A stretch of DNA of 52,945 nt from an uncultured Bacteroidales bacterium (GCA_944323245.1 CALURT010000018.1:1-52945); one strand, 5' to 3'. Shown: positions 14,612 through 24,704, numbered from the stretch's first letter. The notes: generated by a model from the letters alone, not told the origin. A program made the numbers and translations.

Positions 14612-15901
14612 ATGAAAATCAGGAAATATCTTCCGGCTATCGGAGTCTCCTATCTGTTGTTTTTCGTTCTGGCATTCGTCACGGGACTGTACAGTCCGCT
14701 CGGCGTGATAGTCAAATTCCAGTTCGGAATATCGATGGGTGCCGCCCAGCTCGGTACTCTTGCCAATTTCCTGGCATACGCCTTTATGGGAATACCGTCC
14801 GGCATAATGCTGAAAAGATACGGCTACAAGCTCTCTGCATTGGCGGCGGCCACCATAGGTATCATAGGTGTCGGGCTGCTCCTGTTTTCCGGTTATTTCG
14901 AATGGCTTTGGATGTACTATCTCGGGGCTTTCGTGGCCGGATTCTCGATGTGTATGCTGAATACCGTCATCAATCCGCTGCTCAACATGATAGGCGGAGG
15001 CGGAAACCGTGGAAACCAGCTTATCCAGTTGGGAGGGGCTATGAATTCGCTTGCGGCGACTTTCGGACCGTTCATTCTCGGAATGCTTATGGGCCGTTCC
15101 GTGAGAAACCTGCCGGAAGGTACACATCCCCATTTCCTCATTTCCGATGCCAATCCGGTATTCTTCATAATCATAGGTATCTTCGCACTTGCGATATTGG
15201 TGCTCCTGTTTGCCAATATACCCGAGCCGGAGCATGTGTCTTCCAATAAGAAGGCCCTTGACGAGCTCCTTTTGAGGAATGACAAGCATACCTGTTTCAA
15301 TTTCAGGCATTTCGTGCTCGGAGCAGTCGCCATTTTCCTTTATACAGGAGTGGAGGTCGGTATTGCCAACATGACCAACGTCTACCTTATCCATGAAGTG
15401 GGAGTCAAGCCGCACATAGCGGGACTGATTGTCAGCATATACTGGTTCTTCATGTTCGTCGGACGTTTGGCCGGTGGGTATCTCGGGTCCAAGTTTTCCA
15501 GCAGCGACATGCTTTCATTCACCTCGATGGCCACTATGATCCTGCTGATGATAGTGATATTCACTCCTGAGAAAATCACCATCGAGATAGGCCGCTACAG
15601 TCTTGGCAATATTCCGGTAAACGTGATGTTCATCGTCCTGACCGGACTTTTCACCTCCGTGATGTGGGGAAATATTTTCAATATGGCCGTGGAAGGTCTT
15701 GGAAAATATGTCCCTGTGGCATCGGGATTCTTCATGATGATGGTATGCGGCGGCGGAGTCATTCCGTTCCTTCAGGGACTGCTTGCCGACTTCGTGGGTT
15801 GCAGGGCTTCATTCTGGCTTCTCTTCATCTGCATAGTATATCTGTTGTACTATGCCTCTGCCGGTTACAAGAATGTGAATAAAAACATACCGGTGGATTA
15901 G
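14612..15901 (+). CDS. Second FHS-family sugar permease
   Basis: 429 residues from the ATG at 14612 (MKIRKYLPAIGVSYLLFFVL). A longer frame from 14549 would overlap the kinase gene by 44 bases and add no membrane segment, so it is rejected. It shares the landmarks of the first permease (FVTGLYSPLGVIVKFQFG, PSGIMLKRYGYK, SMCMLNTVINPLLNMIGGGG), so the two probably arose by duplication around the kinase. It has a longer cytoplasmic loop near the middle. It may import a different sugar or differ in affinity. Confidence 0.88.
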   Translation: MKIRKYLPAIGVSYLLFFVLAFVTGLYSPLGVIVKFQFGISMGAAQLGTLANFLAYAFMGIPSGIMLKRYGYKLSALAAATIGIIGVGLLLFSGYFEWLWMYYLGAFVAGFSMCMLNTVINPLLNMIGGGGNRGNQLIQLGGAMNSLAATFGPFILGMLMGRSVRNLPEGTHPHFLISDANPVFFIIIGIFALAILVLLFANIPEPEHVSSNKKALDELLLRNDKHTCFNFRHFVLGAVAIFLYTGVEVGIANMTNVYLIHEVGVKPHIAGLIVSIYWFFMFVGRLAGGYLGSKFSSSDMLSFTSMATMILLMIVIFTPEKITIEIGRYSLGNIPVNVMFIVLTGLFTSVMWGNIFNMAVEGLGKYVPVASGFFMMMVCGGGVIPFLQGLLADFVGCRASFWLLFICIVYLLYYASAGYKNVNKNIPVD

Positions 15902-15917
15902 CAATCCAAAAAATTGC

Positions 15918-15925
15918 TAACTTTG
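15918..15925 (+). promoter_or_regulatory. -7 element of smpB
   Basis: TAACTTTG, 28 bases before the smpB ATG; the -33 box is not convincing. Confidence 0.4.
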
Positions 15926-15952
15926 TACTCTTGCACCAAAGACGATTAAGGT

Positions 15953-16402
15953 ATGCCGAAAGCCAAGAGCAAAGTTGAAATAAAAAACAGAAGAGCCTCG
16001 TTCGATTACGAGTTTCTGGAAACATACGTAGCGGGAATAGTCCTTACCGGCACTGAAATCAAATCGATCAGAGCCGGTAAGGCTTCTCTTGTAGACGGCT
16101 TCTGCTATTTCAACAACGGCGAACTTTACGTCAAGAACATGCACGTGGCCGAATATCATTGGGGAAGCTGGGGCAGACACGATCCGCGGAGAGACAGGAA
16201 ACTGCTGCTCAAAAGGAAAGAACTCGACAAGCTGCAGCGTGCCGTAAAGGAAAAGGGTCTTACCATCGTGGCCGTCAAGCTTTTCGTGGCCGACAACGGA
16301 TACGCCAAGCTCCTGATAGCCCTTGCAAGAGGCAAAAAGGAATACGACAAGCGGCAGTCCATCAAGGAAAAAGACCTCAGACGTGAAATGGAACGCTACT
16401 GA
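15953..16402 (+). CDS. smpB: SsrA-binding protein SmpB
   Basis: 149 residues, the family length. Typical blocks are present: [39 protein letters not shown] and [19 protein letters not shown], then the C-terminal basic tail ([18 protein letters not shown]). SmpB is the partner of tmRNA in rescuing stalled ribosomes. No tmRNA gene is visible in the window. It has its own promoter at 15918 and pfkA follows after 59 bases. Confidence 0.97.
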   Translation: MPKAKSKVEIKNRRASFDYEFLETYVAGIVLTGTEIKSIRAGKASLVDGFCYFNNGELYVKNMHVAEYHWGSWGRHDPRRDRKLLLKRKELDKLQRAVKEKGLTIVAVKLFVADNGYAKLLIALARGKKEYDKRQSIKEKDLRREMERY

Positions 16403-16461
16403 CGCATGCAGGTGCCGGATGAAATCGGACTGAATGAATGATTATATATTAAGGTAAAGTT

Positions 16462-17451
16462 ATGGCAAAGAACATTTCGACAATCGGTATCCTTACCTCC
16501 GGCGGAGATGCCCCCGGAATGAATGCGGCAATCCGTGCCGTCACGAGGGCTGCAATCTACAACGGAATGAAAGTAAAAGGAATATACCGCGGCTATGAAG
16601 GCCTGATAAACAATGAAATAAAGGATCTTACCACTGAAAGTGTCAGCAGCACTATCCAGAGGGGCGGCACAATACTCAAAACCGCACGTTCCGAGGAATT
16701 CATGACTACGGAAGGCAGGCAGAAAGCGTACGACAACATGGTTGCCAACGGCATAGACGCTCTGATTGTCATCGGAGGGAACGGCTCCTTGGCCGGCGCC
16801 CAGATATTTGCCAAGGAACATGACGTGCCTTGCATAGGTCTTCCGGGAACCATTGACAACGACCTTTACGGGACAGATTCCACCATAGGATATGACACGG
16901 CACTGAACACCATAGTCGAATGCGTCGACAAGATCAGGGATACGGCGACATCGCACGACAGGATATTCTTTATAGAGGTAATGGGCCGTGATGCCGGTTT
17001 CCTTGCCCAGAACAGCGCCATTGCCGCCGGGGCAGAAGCTGCAATCATTCCCGAGGACTATACCGACATGGACCAGTTGGAGCAGTTCATCAACAGGGGC
17101 GTCCGCAAGAGCAAGAACAGCAGCATCGTCATCGTATCCGAAAGTCCGAAAGCCGGGCAGGGCGGGGCGATGCATTATGCCGAAAGGGTCCGGAACGAAT
17201 ATCCGCAGTATGACGTGAGGGTGACTATTCTCGGGCATCTGCAGCGAGGAGGTACGCCTACGGCTTTCGACAGGATTTTGGCGAGCCGTCTCGGAGTGGC
17301 GAGCATCGAGGCCCTCAACGAGGGGCAGCGCAATATCATGGTAGGCATTTCCAATGACAAGGTAGTCTATGTCCCGTTCAGTAAGGCCATCAAGATGGAC
17401 AAGCCGATCAATAAGGAACTTATCAACGTCCTTGGCGTGCTGTCGATATAA
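16462..17451 (+). CDS. pfkA: 6-phosphofructokinase (ATP-type fold)
   Basis: 329 residues. Nucleotide loop [13 protein letters not shown], catalytic PGTIDND (Asp as base), MGRDAG substrate block and [15 protein letters not shown] at the effector/substrate interface are all present. It catalyses fructose 6-phosphate to fructose 1,6-bisphosphate in glycolysis. Oddity: the usual GGDGS motif reads GGNGS with Asn107, where ATP-dependent enzymes normally carry a metal-binding Asp. The Gly after it (position 108) still argues for ATP rather than pyrophosphate as donor. Bacteroidetes often carry more than one Pfk copy, so this one may be specialised. Confidence 0.93.
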   Translation: MAKNISTIGILTSGGDAPGMNAAIRAVTRAAIYNGMKVKGIYRGYEGLINNEIKDLTTESVSSTIQRGGTILKTARSEEFMTTEGRQKAYDNMVANGIDALIVIGGNGSLAGAQIFAKEHDVPCIGLPGTIDNDLYGTDSTIGYDTALNTIVECVDKIRDTATSHDRIFFIEVMGRDAGFLAQNSAIAAGAEAAIIPEDYTDMDQLEQFINRGVRKSKNSSIVIVSESPKAGQGGAMHYAERVRNEYPQYDVRVTILGHLQRGGTPTAFDRILASRLGVASIEALNEGQRNIMVGISNDKVVYVPFSKAIKMDKPINKELINVLGVLSI

Positions 17452-17454
17452 AAG

Positions 17455-17486
17455 TTTGTTCGTTTGAAGAATAATTGCTACCTTTG
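17455..17486 (+). promoter_or_regulatory. Promoter of the rplM-rpsI-rpsB-tsf operon
   Basis: TTTG (17455-17458), 20 bases, TACCTTTG (17479-17486). It begins just after the pfkA stop. Confidence 0.6.
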
Positions 17487-17489
17487 CAG

Positions 17490-17508
17490 CCCCTATGTGG
17501 TATAGGGG
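17490..17508 (+). promoter_or_regulatory. Leader hairpin of the rplM mRNA
   Basis: CCCCTAT (17490-17496) pairs with ATAGGGG (17502-17508) around GTGGT, right at the expected 5' end of the transcript. The position suits mRNA stabilisation or autoregulation by L13. This role is inference. Confidence 0.45.
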
Positions 17509-17544
17509 TCGCAATTTAGTATTAACCAATTAAAGATCAAGACA

Positions 17545-17997
17545 GTGGACACACAAAGTTACAAAACAGTATCGCTCAAAGCCGGCGATATCAAGAAAGA
17601 GTGGGTCGTTATCGATGCCACCGACTTGGTGCTCGGCCGTCTTGCTTCCAGAGTAGCTCTCGTTCTTCGTGGTAAGAACAAACCGGGCTATACTCCTCAC
17701 ATGGACTGCGGAGACAATGTCATCATCGTCAATGCGGACAAGGTAAGGCTCACTGGAAACAAAATGACTGACAAGCAGTATGTCCGCCATACGGGTTATC
17801 CCGGCGGGCAACGCTTCACGACACCGAAGGAAGTGCTCAGAAAAAAGCCTACTGAAATTGTAAGGATGGCCGTAAAAGGCATGCTTCCTAAGAACCGTCT
17901 TGGTGCGAAGCTCATCAACAATCTCTACCTTTATCAGGGGAGCGAGCATCCGCATCAGGCTCAGCAACCGAAAACAATTAAGTTAAACGAAATTTAA
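17545..17997 (+). CDS. rplM: 50S ribosomal protein L13
   Basis: 150 residues with the L13 signature ([19 protein letters not shown], then [20 protein letters not shown]). It starts with GTG at 17545, reading VDTQSYKT, which matches Bacteroidetes L13; no upstream ATG fits. First gene of the ribosomal operon, with rpsI 7 bases downstream. Confidence 0.97.
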   Translation: MDTQSYKTVSLKAGDIKKEWVVIDATDLVLGRLASRVALVLRGKNKPGYTPHMDCGDNVIIVNADKVRLTGNKMTDKQYVRHTGYPGGQRFTTPKEVLRKKPTEIVRMAVKGMLPKNRLGAKLINNLYLYQGSEHPHQAQQPKTIKLNEI

Positions 17998-18004
17998 GCA
18001 GAGG

Positions 18005-18394
18005 ATGAAAGTAGTAAACGCCCTTGGAAGACGTAAATCAGCAGTCGCTCGTGTTTATGTCGTTGCTGGCAAAGGCAACATCACAATCAACGGAAGGGAA
18101 ATCGAACAGTATTTCAAGACCGACACTCTCCGTTATATTGTCAATCAGCCTTTCGCTCTGACAGAAACGACCGGACAGTTCGACGTCAAAGTGAACGTCG
18201 ACGGAGGCGGAGTCAAAGGTCAGGCCGAAGCGATCAGACTCGGTATCTCCCGCGCTCTTTGCGAGGTGGATAAAGAGGCTTACCGCGGAGTGCTCAAGGC
18301 CAACGGACTTCTTACCCGTGACGCACGCGAAGTCGAAAGGAAGAAACCGGGACGTCCCGGAGCACGCAAGCGTTTCCAGTTCAGTAAACGTTAA
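18005..18394 (+). CDS. rpsI: 30S ribosomal protein S9
   Basis: 129 residues. N-terminal [14 protein letters not shown] and the C-terminal basic tail ending KRFQFSKR, which reaches the tRNA in the P site, are diagnostic. Co-transcribed with rplM (7-base gap), as in most bacteria. A 217-base gap follows before rpsB. Confidence 0.98.
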   Translation: MKVVNALGRRKSAVARVYVVAGKGNITINGREIEQYFKTDTLRYIVNQPFALTETTGQFDVKVNVDGGGVKGQAEAIRLGISRALCEVDKEAYRGVLKANGLLTRDAREVERKKPGRPGARKRFQFSKR

Positions 18395-18611
18395 TATTTA
18401 CGGAACGCTGATTTATCGAATTGCACAGTCCGGTATAAAATTCCAGGACCTTCGGAAGGATGTGAAATCCGCTGAAGCTGCCTGAATTTGACGAGACTGC
18501 GGAAAATCCCGAAGACCGGCAAGGCCGCTGCTTCAGGATTGAAGAAAAGAGCCCGACAGGCAAGGCAATACCTGAAGGGAAAAAGTTAAAACCAAGTAAA
18601 TTTTAATTGAA
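18395..18611 (+). promoter_or_regulatory. rpsB leader region, 217 bases without a gene
   Basis: No convincing frame and no good TAnnTTTG promoter. CTGAAGC (18472-18478) and GCTTCAG (18530-18536) form a 7-bp inverted repeat that could close a leader structure. S2 autoregulates through its mRNA leader in other bacteria; a similar role here is a guess from position. Confidence 0.3.
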
Positions 18612-19511
18612 ATGCCAAGAACAAATTTCCAAGAATTGCTTGATGCACGTGTCCATTTCGGACACATGGCGAGAAAGTGGAATCCTAAGATGGCTCCGTA
18701 CATATTCGACCAGAAAAACGGAATCCATATCATCGACCTGCATAAAAGTATAGTCAAAATCGACGAAGCTGCAAACGTGATGAAACAGCTTGCGCGTTCA
18801 GGCCGCAAGATTCTCTTTGTAGCTACCAAGAAACAGGCAAAGGACATCGTGGCTGAAAAGGCAGCTGCAGTCAACATGCCTTACGTGACAGAAAGATGGC
18901 CGGGCGGAATGCTTACCAACTTCCCGACTATCCGCAAGGCTGTCAAGAAGATGAATACCATCGACAAGATGATCGAGGACGGTACTTTTGCCACTCTCGC
19001 AAAACGTGAACGTCTTCAGATTACACGTCAGAGAGCCAAATTGGAGAAGAACCTCGGTTCCATCAAAGATTTGAGCAGACTTCCATCAGCACTTTTCGTA
19101 GTGGACGTACAGAAAGAGATGAACGCCGTGAAAGAGGCCAACCGTCTCAACATACCGGTTATCGCTATGGTTGATACATGTTGCGATCCTACTCCTATTG
19201 ATTATGTGATTCCGGCAAACGACGATGCAGCAAAGTCTATCGCCTATATCATGGACGTGCTTTGCGCAGCAGTGGCAGAGGGATTGAGCGAAAGGAAGAT
19301 GGAAAAGGAAAAGGAGACCGTGGAGCAGTCTGAATCCTCGGCTCCGGCAGGCAAGAAACTGCGTTCCCGCAAGGCAAAAGCCGCAGAGGAAACAGTTGAG
19401 GCTGCTGCCGAATCGGCTGAAAAAGAAGCCGCTCCGGTAGCTGAAGAGGCACCGAAGGCAGAAGCCCCGGTAGCAGAACCTGCCGCAGAAGCACCTGCAA
19501 AGGCTGAATAA
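18612..19511 (+). CDS. rpsB: 30S ribosomal protein S2
   Basis: 299 residues. The first ~225 are canonical S2 (LLDARVHFGHMARKWNPKM, IHIIDLHKS, RWPGGMLTNF, CCDPTPIDYVIPANDDA). The remaining ~70 are a low-complexity Glu/Ala/Pro tail (repeats of AEEAPKAEAPVAEPAAEAPA), a common extension in Bacteroidetes S2 and probably disordered. tsf follows after 27 bases. Confidence 0.98.
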   Translation: MPRTNFQELLDARVHFGHMARKWNPKMAPYIFDQKNGIHIIDLHKSIVKIDEAANVMKQLARSGRKILFVATKKQAKDIVAEKAAAVNMPYVTERWPGGMLTNFPTIRKAVKKMNTIDKMIEDGTFATLAKRERLQITRQRAKLEKNLGSIKDLSRLPSALFVVDVQKEMNAVKEANRLNIPVIAMVDTCCDPTPIDYVIPANDDAAKSIAYIMDVLCAAVAEGLSERKMEKEKETVEQSESSAPAGKKLRSRKAKAAEETVEAAAESAEKEAAPVAEEAPKAEAPVAEPAAEAPAKAE

Positions 19512-19538
19512 GTGTAACGAATTAAAATCATCACAGAG

Positions 19539-20534
19539 ATGGAAATTAAAGCAGCTGACGTAATGAAATTGCGTCAAATGACCGGAGCCGGAATGATGGA
19601 CTGCAAAAAGGCCCTCGTGGAGGCTAACGGCGACTACGCAAGAGCTCAGGAGATTATCCGTGAAAAAGGCAAACTCGTGGCAGCCAAAAGGGCTGACAGG
19701 GAGACTTCCGAAGGTGCGGCTATCGCCAAGGTAGACGGAAACAAGGCTATCCTTGTATGTCTCGGATGCGAAACCGACTTCGTGGCCAAGAACGAAGAAT
19801 TCCAGACCCTTGCCAATGCCATTGCCGACGCAGCCCTTGCCCAGTTCCCTGCAGATGCAGAAGCCTTGAAAGCCTGCACTCTTGCTGACGGCAGGACCGT
19901 AGAGGCCGCAGTTACCGAGCAGACCGGCAAGACCGGGGAGAAACACTCGATTGCATACTATGCAAATCTCGAAGCTCCGTATATTTCTTCATATATCCAC
20001 AAGATCAACGGCAAACTTGCAGCCATCGTCGCTTTCAACAAGGAAGTCCCGGCAGAAGCAGGAAAAGGCATCGCAATGCAGGTTGCATCCATGAATCCTG
20101 TGGCTGTAAACAAGGACTCCGTTCCGCAGAGCGTTATCGACAACGAACTTGCGGTAGCAGTGGAGAAGACTAAGGAAGAACTCGTGAAGAAAGCAGTAAA
20201 TTCCGCCCTCGAAAAGGCCGGAATCAACCCTGCACATGTGGACAGCGAAGACCATATCGCTTCCAACACTGCCAAAGGCTGGCTCACTCCTGAGCAAGCC
20301 GACAAGGCACGCGAGATTATCAAGACCGTGTCTGCCGAGAAGGAGGCAAATCTTCCTGAAGCCATGATCAAGAACATCGCCAACGGACGTCTCAACAAGT
20401 TCTTCAAGGAGAACACCCTTGAGGAGCAGGAGTACCAGATGGGCGATGGCAAGATTTCCGTGAAGGATTATCTCGCAGGCGTGGACAAGGAAGCCAAGGT
20501 CATTGCTTTCAAGAGATTCTCCCTCAACGACTAA
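19539..20534 (+). CDS. tsf: Translation elongation factor Ts
   Basis: 331 residues. N-terminal UBA-like domain and core motif ([20 protein letters not shown]), then [16 protein letters not shown] in the core domain. It is the nucleotide exchange factor for EF-Tu. It is longer than E. coli EF-Ts (283), as usual in Bacteroidetes, through an insertion in the C-terminal half. Last gene of the operon, followed by a repeat and a strong terminator. Confidence 0.98.
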   Translation: MEIKAADVMKLRQMTGAGMMDCKKALVEANGDYARAQEIIREKGKLVAAKRADRETSEGAAIAKVDGNKAILVCLGCETDFVAKNEEFQTLANAIADAALAQFPADAEALKACTLADGRTVEAAVTEQTGKTGEKHSIAYYANLEAPYISSYIHKINGKLAAIVAFNKEVPAEAGKGIAMQVASMNPVAVNKDSVPQSVIDNELAVAVEKTKEELVKKAVNSALEKAGINPAHVDSEDHIASNTAKGWLTPEQADKAREIIKTVSAEKEANLPEAMIKNIANGRLNKFFKENTLEEQEYQMGDGKISVKDYLAGVDKEAKVIAFKRFSLND

Positions 20535-20554
20535 TCTCCCTCAAGCGACCCTCT

Positions 20555-20606
20555 CCGCAATCGGCATCACGTCATCCGAACGGGGGGGGAAGCAAGCTGA
20601 GGGATC
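20555..20606. repeat. Diverged copy of a dispersed GTCATC...GGGATCT intergenic repeat
   Basis: The sequence GTCATCCGAACGG, a run of G, AAGCAAGC, then GAGGGATCTAC resembles the block at 33940-33980 read in the other orientation (GGGATGAC...AGATCCCTC). It sits between convergent genes, as do the related pieces at 31352, 33901 and 43930. Confidence 0.4.
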
Positions 20607-20613
20607 TACAATA

Positions 20614-20655
20614 TGAAAACAGGCAGCAGCCTACCGGCCGCCGCCTGTTTTTTTA
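20614..20655. terminator. Bidirectional terminator between tsf and purH
   Basis: A GC-rich stem starting ACAGGC and ending GCCTGT, with two internal A/C mismatches and a TACC loop. It is followed by seven T on the plus strand and by TTTTC when read on the minus strand. It ends both the ribosomal operon and the purine operon. Confidence 0.8.
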
Positions 20656-20661
20656 ATTTCC

Positions 20662-22215
20662 TCAATGCTTGAAATGACGCATTCCGGTGAATAGCATCGC
20701 TATACCGTGCTCATTCGCCTTGACGATGGAATCATTGTCCCGGATGCTTCCGCCAGGCTGCACGATTGCCTTCACGCCGTATTCTGCGGCAAGGGAGACA
20801 CAGTCATCGAACGGGAAGAAACCGTCCGAAGCCATGATGAGACCGGCTTTCTTCACGTCTTCGCCTTTGGCTGCAAATGCAGCCGCAGCCTCTTTCAATG
20901 CTATCTCCGCAGAACCGATACGGTTCATTTGGCCTGCTCCGACGCCGAGGGTCATGCCGTTCTTGACCACGACTATCGCATTGGACTTGACATGTTTGAC
21001 GATGTGCCATGCGAAATCCAAATCCGCCATGTCGGCATCCTGAGGCTTCGTTTCCGTCACGCACATTTCCGGAAGCACGGTCTTGGTCGTCAGGTCCTGA
21101 TCCTGGACGAGAAGCCCGCCGTTCATGCTCACGTATTGTGTATGGCTTGCAGTATCCTTGTTCATGTCCACTTTCAGCAGACGGAGATTCTTCTTGGTGC
21201 AGAGAACTTCAAGAGCCTCAGCAGAGAATGACGGAGCCATGATGATTTCAAGAAAAACGGGCTTCATAAGTTCCGCAGCCTCCTTGTTGATTTCACGGTT
21301 TGTGGCCACGATACCTCCGAAAATGCTGACCTTGTCAGCCTCGAATGTCTTCTGCCATGCCTCCACGACATCCTTTCCTATGGCAGCCCCGCACGGATTC
21401 ATGTGTTTGAGCCCCACACAGAACGGCTCGTCAAATTCCCGCACGATGTTCAAGGCGGCATTTGCATCCTGGATATTGTTGTAAGACAGTTCCTTGCCGT
21501 TAAGCTGCTCTGCAGTCGCAAGCGAATACGGGACCTTTTCCATCGAAGCATAGAACTTGGCCTGCTGATGAGGATTCTCGCCGTAACGGAGCGTCTGCTT
21601 CAAATCATACTCCAAGAAAAGTTTTTCATTGAGTCCGGCCTGTTTCCTCATGTAGGTGGCAATCATCATATCGTATTCTGCCGTATGGGTATAGGCCTTC
21701 GCCGACAATTTCAAACGGGTTTCCGGCGTCGTGTTGCCTGTGGATTTGATTTCTTCGATTACCGTAGAATAATCGTCGGGATTGCAGACCACGGTCACGT
21801 CCTTCCAGTTCTTGGCCGCACTGCGCAGCATCGAAGGGCCTCCTATATCGATATTCTCTATGGCATCCTCCATCGTGACATCCGGCTTGGAGATTGTCTG
21901 CCTGAACGGATACAGGTTCACGCATACTAAATCAATGTATTCGATGCCGTTTTCCTGCAACTGGCGGCGATGGCTTTCGAGGTCACGTCTGCCGAGGAGA
22001 GCTCCGTGCACTTTCGGATGCAAGGTCTTCACCCTGCCGTCACAGATTTCCGGGAATCCGGTCACTTCGCTGATGTTGATCACTTTAAGCCCCGAATCCT
22101 GGAGGAGTTTCATTGTCCCACCGGTGGCGATTATCTCCCACCCGAGTGAAACCAATGCACCGGCAAACTCCACTACGCCGGTCTTGTCGCTTACGCTGAA
22201 TAAAGCCCTTTTCAT
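20662..22215 (-). CDS. purH: Bifunctional AICAR formyltransferase / IMP cyclohydrolase
   Basis: 517 residues. N-terminal IMP cyclohydrolase domain (ALFSVSDKTGVVEFA, TGGTMKLLQDSGLKV, DGRVKTLHPKVHG), then the transformylase domain (LRYGENPHQQAKFY, SYNNIQDANAALN, KHMNPCGAAI, ASDGFFPFDD). It catalyses the last two steps of de novo purine synthesis to IMP. Last gene of the purine operon, 10 bases after purM. Confidence 0.98.
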   Translation of the reverse strand: MKRALFSVSDKTGVVEFAGALVSLGWEIIATGGTMKLLQDSGLKVINISEVTGFPEICDGRVKTLHPKVHGALLGRRDLESHRRQLQENGIEYIDLVCVNLYPFRQTISKPDVTMEDAIENIDIGGPSMLRSAAKNWKDVTVVCNPDDYSTVIEEIKSTGNTTPETRLKLSAKAYTHTAEYDMMIATYMRKQAGLNEKLFLEYDLKQTLRYGENPHQQAKFYASMEKVPYSLATAEQLNGKELSYNNIQDANAALNIVREFDEPFCVGLKHMNPCGAAIGKDVVEAWQKTFEADKVSIFGGIVATNREINKEAAELMKPVFLEIIMAPSFSAEALEVLCTKKNLRLLKVDMNKDTASHTQYVSMNGGLLVQDQDLTTKTVLPEMCVTETKPQDADMADLDFAWHIVKHVKSNAIVVVKNGMTLGVGAGQMNRIGSAEIALKEAAAAFAAKGEDVKKAGLIMASDGFFPFDDCVSLAAEYGVKAIVQPGGSIRDNDSIVKANEHGIAMLFTGMRHFKH

Positions 22216-22225
22216 TATACCAATC

Positions 22226-23251
22226 CTATATTATTGTTACACCTTGTCCGTCCGTGATACGGCCTATGACGGAAGCCTTTTCGCCATGTCCCTCAAGGAT
22301 TCTGACGGCCTTGTCAGCCTCCGAAGCGTCCAAGGCAAGTACCATCCCGATGCCCATGTTGAAAATATTGAACATTTCACGATGGGCGACCTTGCCGTAT
22401 TTTTCGAGGAAGGAGAAAATCGGCAGGATTTCCCAGCTTCCTTCCCTGATTTCAATACCCTGTCCCTCATGCAGGATGCGCGGGATATTTTCATCGAATC
22501 CGCCTCCGGTGATGTGGGCGACACCATGTACATCGCAATTGCGGATGACATCCAACACCTGTTTCACATAAATCCTGGTCGGTGTAAGGGCAACGTCCCC
22601 GAGCCTGCGTCCTCCGAGTTCCGGATAGGAAGCCTTAAGATCCAAGCCTGCATCGGCAAATATCTTGCGGACAAGGCTGAATCCGTTGGAATGCACTCCT
22701 GAAGATGCTATTCCCACAAGCACATCGCCGACTTTCACCTTGGAACCGTCTATCAGTTTCGATTTTTCGACTACGCCTGTCGTGAAACCGGCAATATCGT
22801 ATTCCCCGTCACCGTACATTCCCGGCATTTCCGCAGTTTCGCCGCCGATCAGGGCGCAACCTGCCTGACGGCAGCCTTCCGCCACGCCGGACACTATCGC
22901 TTCCACCTTGGCGGGCTCGTTATGGCCGACAGCCACATAATCGAGGAAAAACAACGGCTCCGCTCCCTGCGCAAGGACATCGTTCACACACATTGCCACG
23001 GCATCGATACCGATGGTGTCGTGCTTGTCCATCTCGAAAGCAAGTTTCAGTTTCGTTCCTACGCCGTCCGTCCCGCTGACCAATACCGGCTCCTTTACAT
23101 TCAATGCCGACAAGTCAAACATTCCACCGAACGACCCGATGTTTCCCATCACCCCGGAACGGGATGTCGAAGCCACGTGGCTCTTGATTCTGCGGACAAC
23201 CTCATAACCTGCTTCGAGGTTGACTCCGGCTTTTTCGTAACTTTCTGCCAT
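22226..23251 (-). CDS. purM: Phosphoribosylformylglycinamidine cyclo-ligase (AIR synthetase)
   Basis: 341 residues. Typical blocks are [20 protein letters not shown] with the ATP/substrate loop, [20 protein letters not shown] and [13 protein letters not shown]. It closes the imidazole ring to give AIR. The gap to purF is 45 bases. Confidence 0.98.
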   Translation of the reverse strand: MAESYEKAGVNLEAGYEVVRRIKSHVASTSRSGVMGNIGSFGGMFDLSALNVKEPVLVSGTDGVGTKLKLAFEMDKHDTIGIDAVAMCVNDVLAQGAEPLFFLDYVAVGHNEPAKVEAIVSGVAEGCRQAGCALIGGETAEMPGMYGDGEYDIAGFTTGVVEKSKLIDGSKVKVGDVLVGIASSGVHSNGFSLVRKIFADAGLDLKASYPELGGRRLGDVALTPTRIYVKQVLDVIRNCDVHGVAHITGGGFDENIPRILHEGQGIEIREGSWEILPIFSFLEKYGKVAHREMFNIFNMGIGMVLALDASEADKAVRILEGHGEKASVIGRITDGQGVTII

Positions 23252-23296
23252 AATATATCCAAAATTACCGTCCTGACGACGAATTTATAAAAATTT

Positions 23297-24703
23297 TCAA
23301 AACTTTCCGTCCTTGTTGGCTTCCTCAACGGGCTGATACAACTTGGTCGGATATTTGCCCGTAAAGCAGGCAAGGCACAGCTCGTTTCTGGCCCCGGCCT
23401 TGAACAGGGCTTCTTCCGAAAGGAACGCCAAGGAATCCACTCCGATCTCCCTTTTTACCTCATCAAGAGATTTATGCGCACACATGAGTTCCTCGTATGT
23501 GGATATGTCCACTCCGTAAAAGCACGGACTGACAATAGGCGGACTCGCAATCCTGAGATGCACTTCCTTCGCCCCGGCATCACGCAGCATTGACACTATC
23601 CTTTTCGACGTGGTCCCGCGCACCACGGAATCGTCCACCAATACCACCCTTTTGTCCTTGACTATGGTCCTTACGGCCGACAGTTTCATTCTCACGCCCT
23701 TTTCCCTGAGGGATTGTGACGGGGCTATGAACGTACGGCCGACGTATTTGTTCTTGACCAATCCCATCTCATAAGGCAGTCCCGACGCCTCGCTGTATCC
23801 CATGGCTGCGCTCAGGCTCGAATCCGGCACTCCCACCACGATGTCCGCATCCGCCGGGGCTTCCCCGTAAAGAAGCCGCCCGGTCTCCTTGCGGAAACCA
23901 TGTACATTGCATCCTTCAATGTCGCTGTCCGGTCTCGAAAAATAGATATATTCCATCGCACACATGTCATGGCTGCAGGAATCCGTATATTTTCGGCTGC
24001 GCAAACCGTGATGGTCAATGGTTACAATTTCCCCCGGTTCCACATCCCTGACAAACTCGGCTCCGACAATATCGAACGCACAGGTTTCGCTGCTGACCAC
24101 ATATCCGTCTCCGAGACGGCCTATCGACAACGGCCTCAATCCGTTCCTGTCCCGACAGGCATAAATCCTGTTCGAGGTCATTATAAGGAATGCGAATGCG
24201 CCGTCCACTTCGTTGAGGGCGTTCACAATCGAAAAGATCCTCGGCTTGGAGGCATCCGCACTGTCCTTCTTGATGAGATGAGCAAGCACTTCACTGTCCG
24301 ACGACGACTGGAAAAGACTGCCCCTGTCCTCCAACATTCTTCTCAATATATTGTAATTGACAAGATTGCCGTTATGGGCCAATGCAAAATCTCCGGTATG
24401 ATGCCTGAACAGAAAAGGCTGCACGTTCTCAATTCCGCCTCCGCCGGTAGTCGAATACCGGACATGGCCGATTGCCATGTTTCCTTTCAGGGAAGACAGA
24501 TTGGCTTCATTGAACACCTCGGTGACCAAGCCCTCACCCTTGATACGCTTCATCGTCCCATCCGAGGCTTCCGCCACTATGCCGCATCCTTCCTGTCCGC
24601 GGTGCTGCAGGGCATGAAGTCCGTAGTACACAAGATTGGGAGCGTCCTGCACTCCATAGACACCGAAAATGCCGCATTCTTCGTTCAAACCCCTGTCAGA
24701 CAT
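23297..24703 (-). CDS. purF: Amidophosphoribosyltransferase
   Basis: 468 residues. A short propeptide of 9 residues precedes Cys10 (ECGIFGVYG), the N-terminal nucleophile of the glutaminase domain. The PRPP loop is VVLVDDSVVRGTT, and the C-terminal Cys pair (CLACFTGKYP) together with other Cys suggests the 4Fe-4S cluster of the Bacillus-type enzyme. It performs the committed step from PRPP to phosphoribosylamine. Its start is 1 base after the purL stop. Confidence 0.98.
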   Translation of the reverse strand: MSDRGLNEECGIFGVYGVQDAPNLVYYGLHALQHRGQEGCGIVAEASDGTMKRIKGEGLVTEVFNEANLSSLKGNMAIGHVRYSTTGGGGIENVQPFLFRHHTGDFALAHNGNLVNYNILRRMLEDRGSLFQSSSDSEVLAHLIKKDSADASKPRIFSIVNALNEVDGAFAFLIMTSNRIYACRDRNGLRPLSIGRLGDGYVVSSETCAFDIVGAEFVRDVEPGEIVTIDHHGLRSRKYTDSCSHDMCAMEYIYFSRPDSDIEGCNVHGFRKETGRLLYGEAPADADIVVGVPDSSLSAAMGYSEASGLPYEMGLVKNKYVGRTFIAPSQSLREKGVRMKLSAVRTIVKDKRVVLVDDSVVRGTTSKRIVSMLRDAGAKEVHLRIASPPIVSPCFYGVDISTYEELMCAHKSLDEVKREIGVDSLAFLSEEALFKAGARNELCLACFTGKYPTKLYQPVEEANKDGKF

Positions 24704-24704
24704 C

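Noticed and set aside
14522..15415. A 297-codon minus-strand frame opposite the second permease
   Set aside because: The plus strand encodes an obvious membrane transporter; the antisense frame has no promoter, signal peptide or motif.
16396..17529. A 377-codon open frame on the minus strand opposite pfkA
   Set aside because: It lies fully antisense to a clear phosphofructokinase gene, has low-complexity shadow composition and no family pattern.
19086..19946. A 286-codon minus-strand frame across rpsB and tsf
   Set aside because: It is Cys/Phe/His-rich mirror sequence of two well-supported ribosomal-operon genes, so it is a shadow of their codon use.
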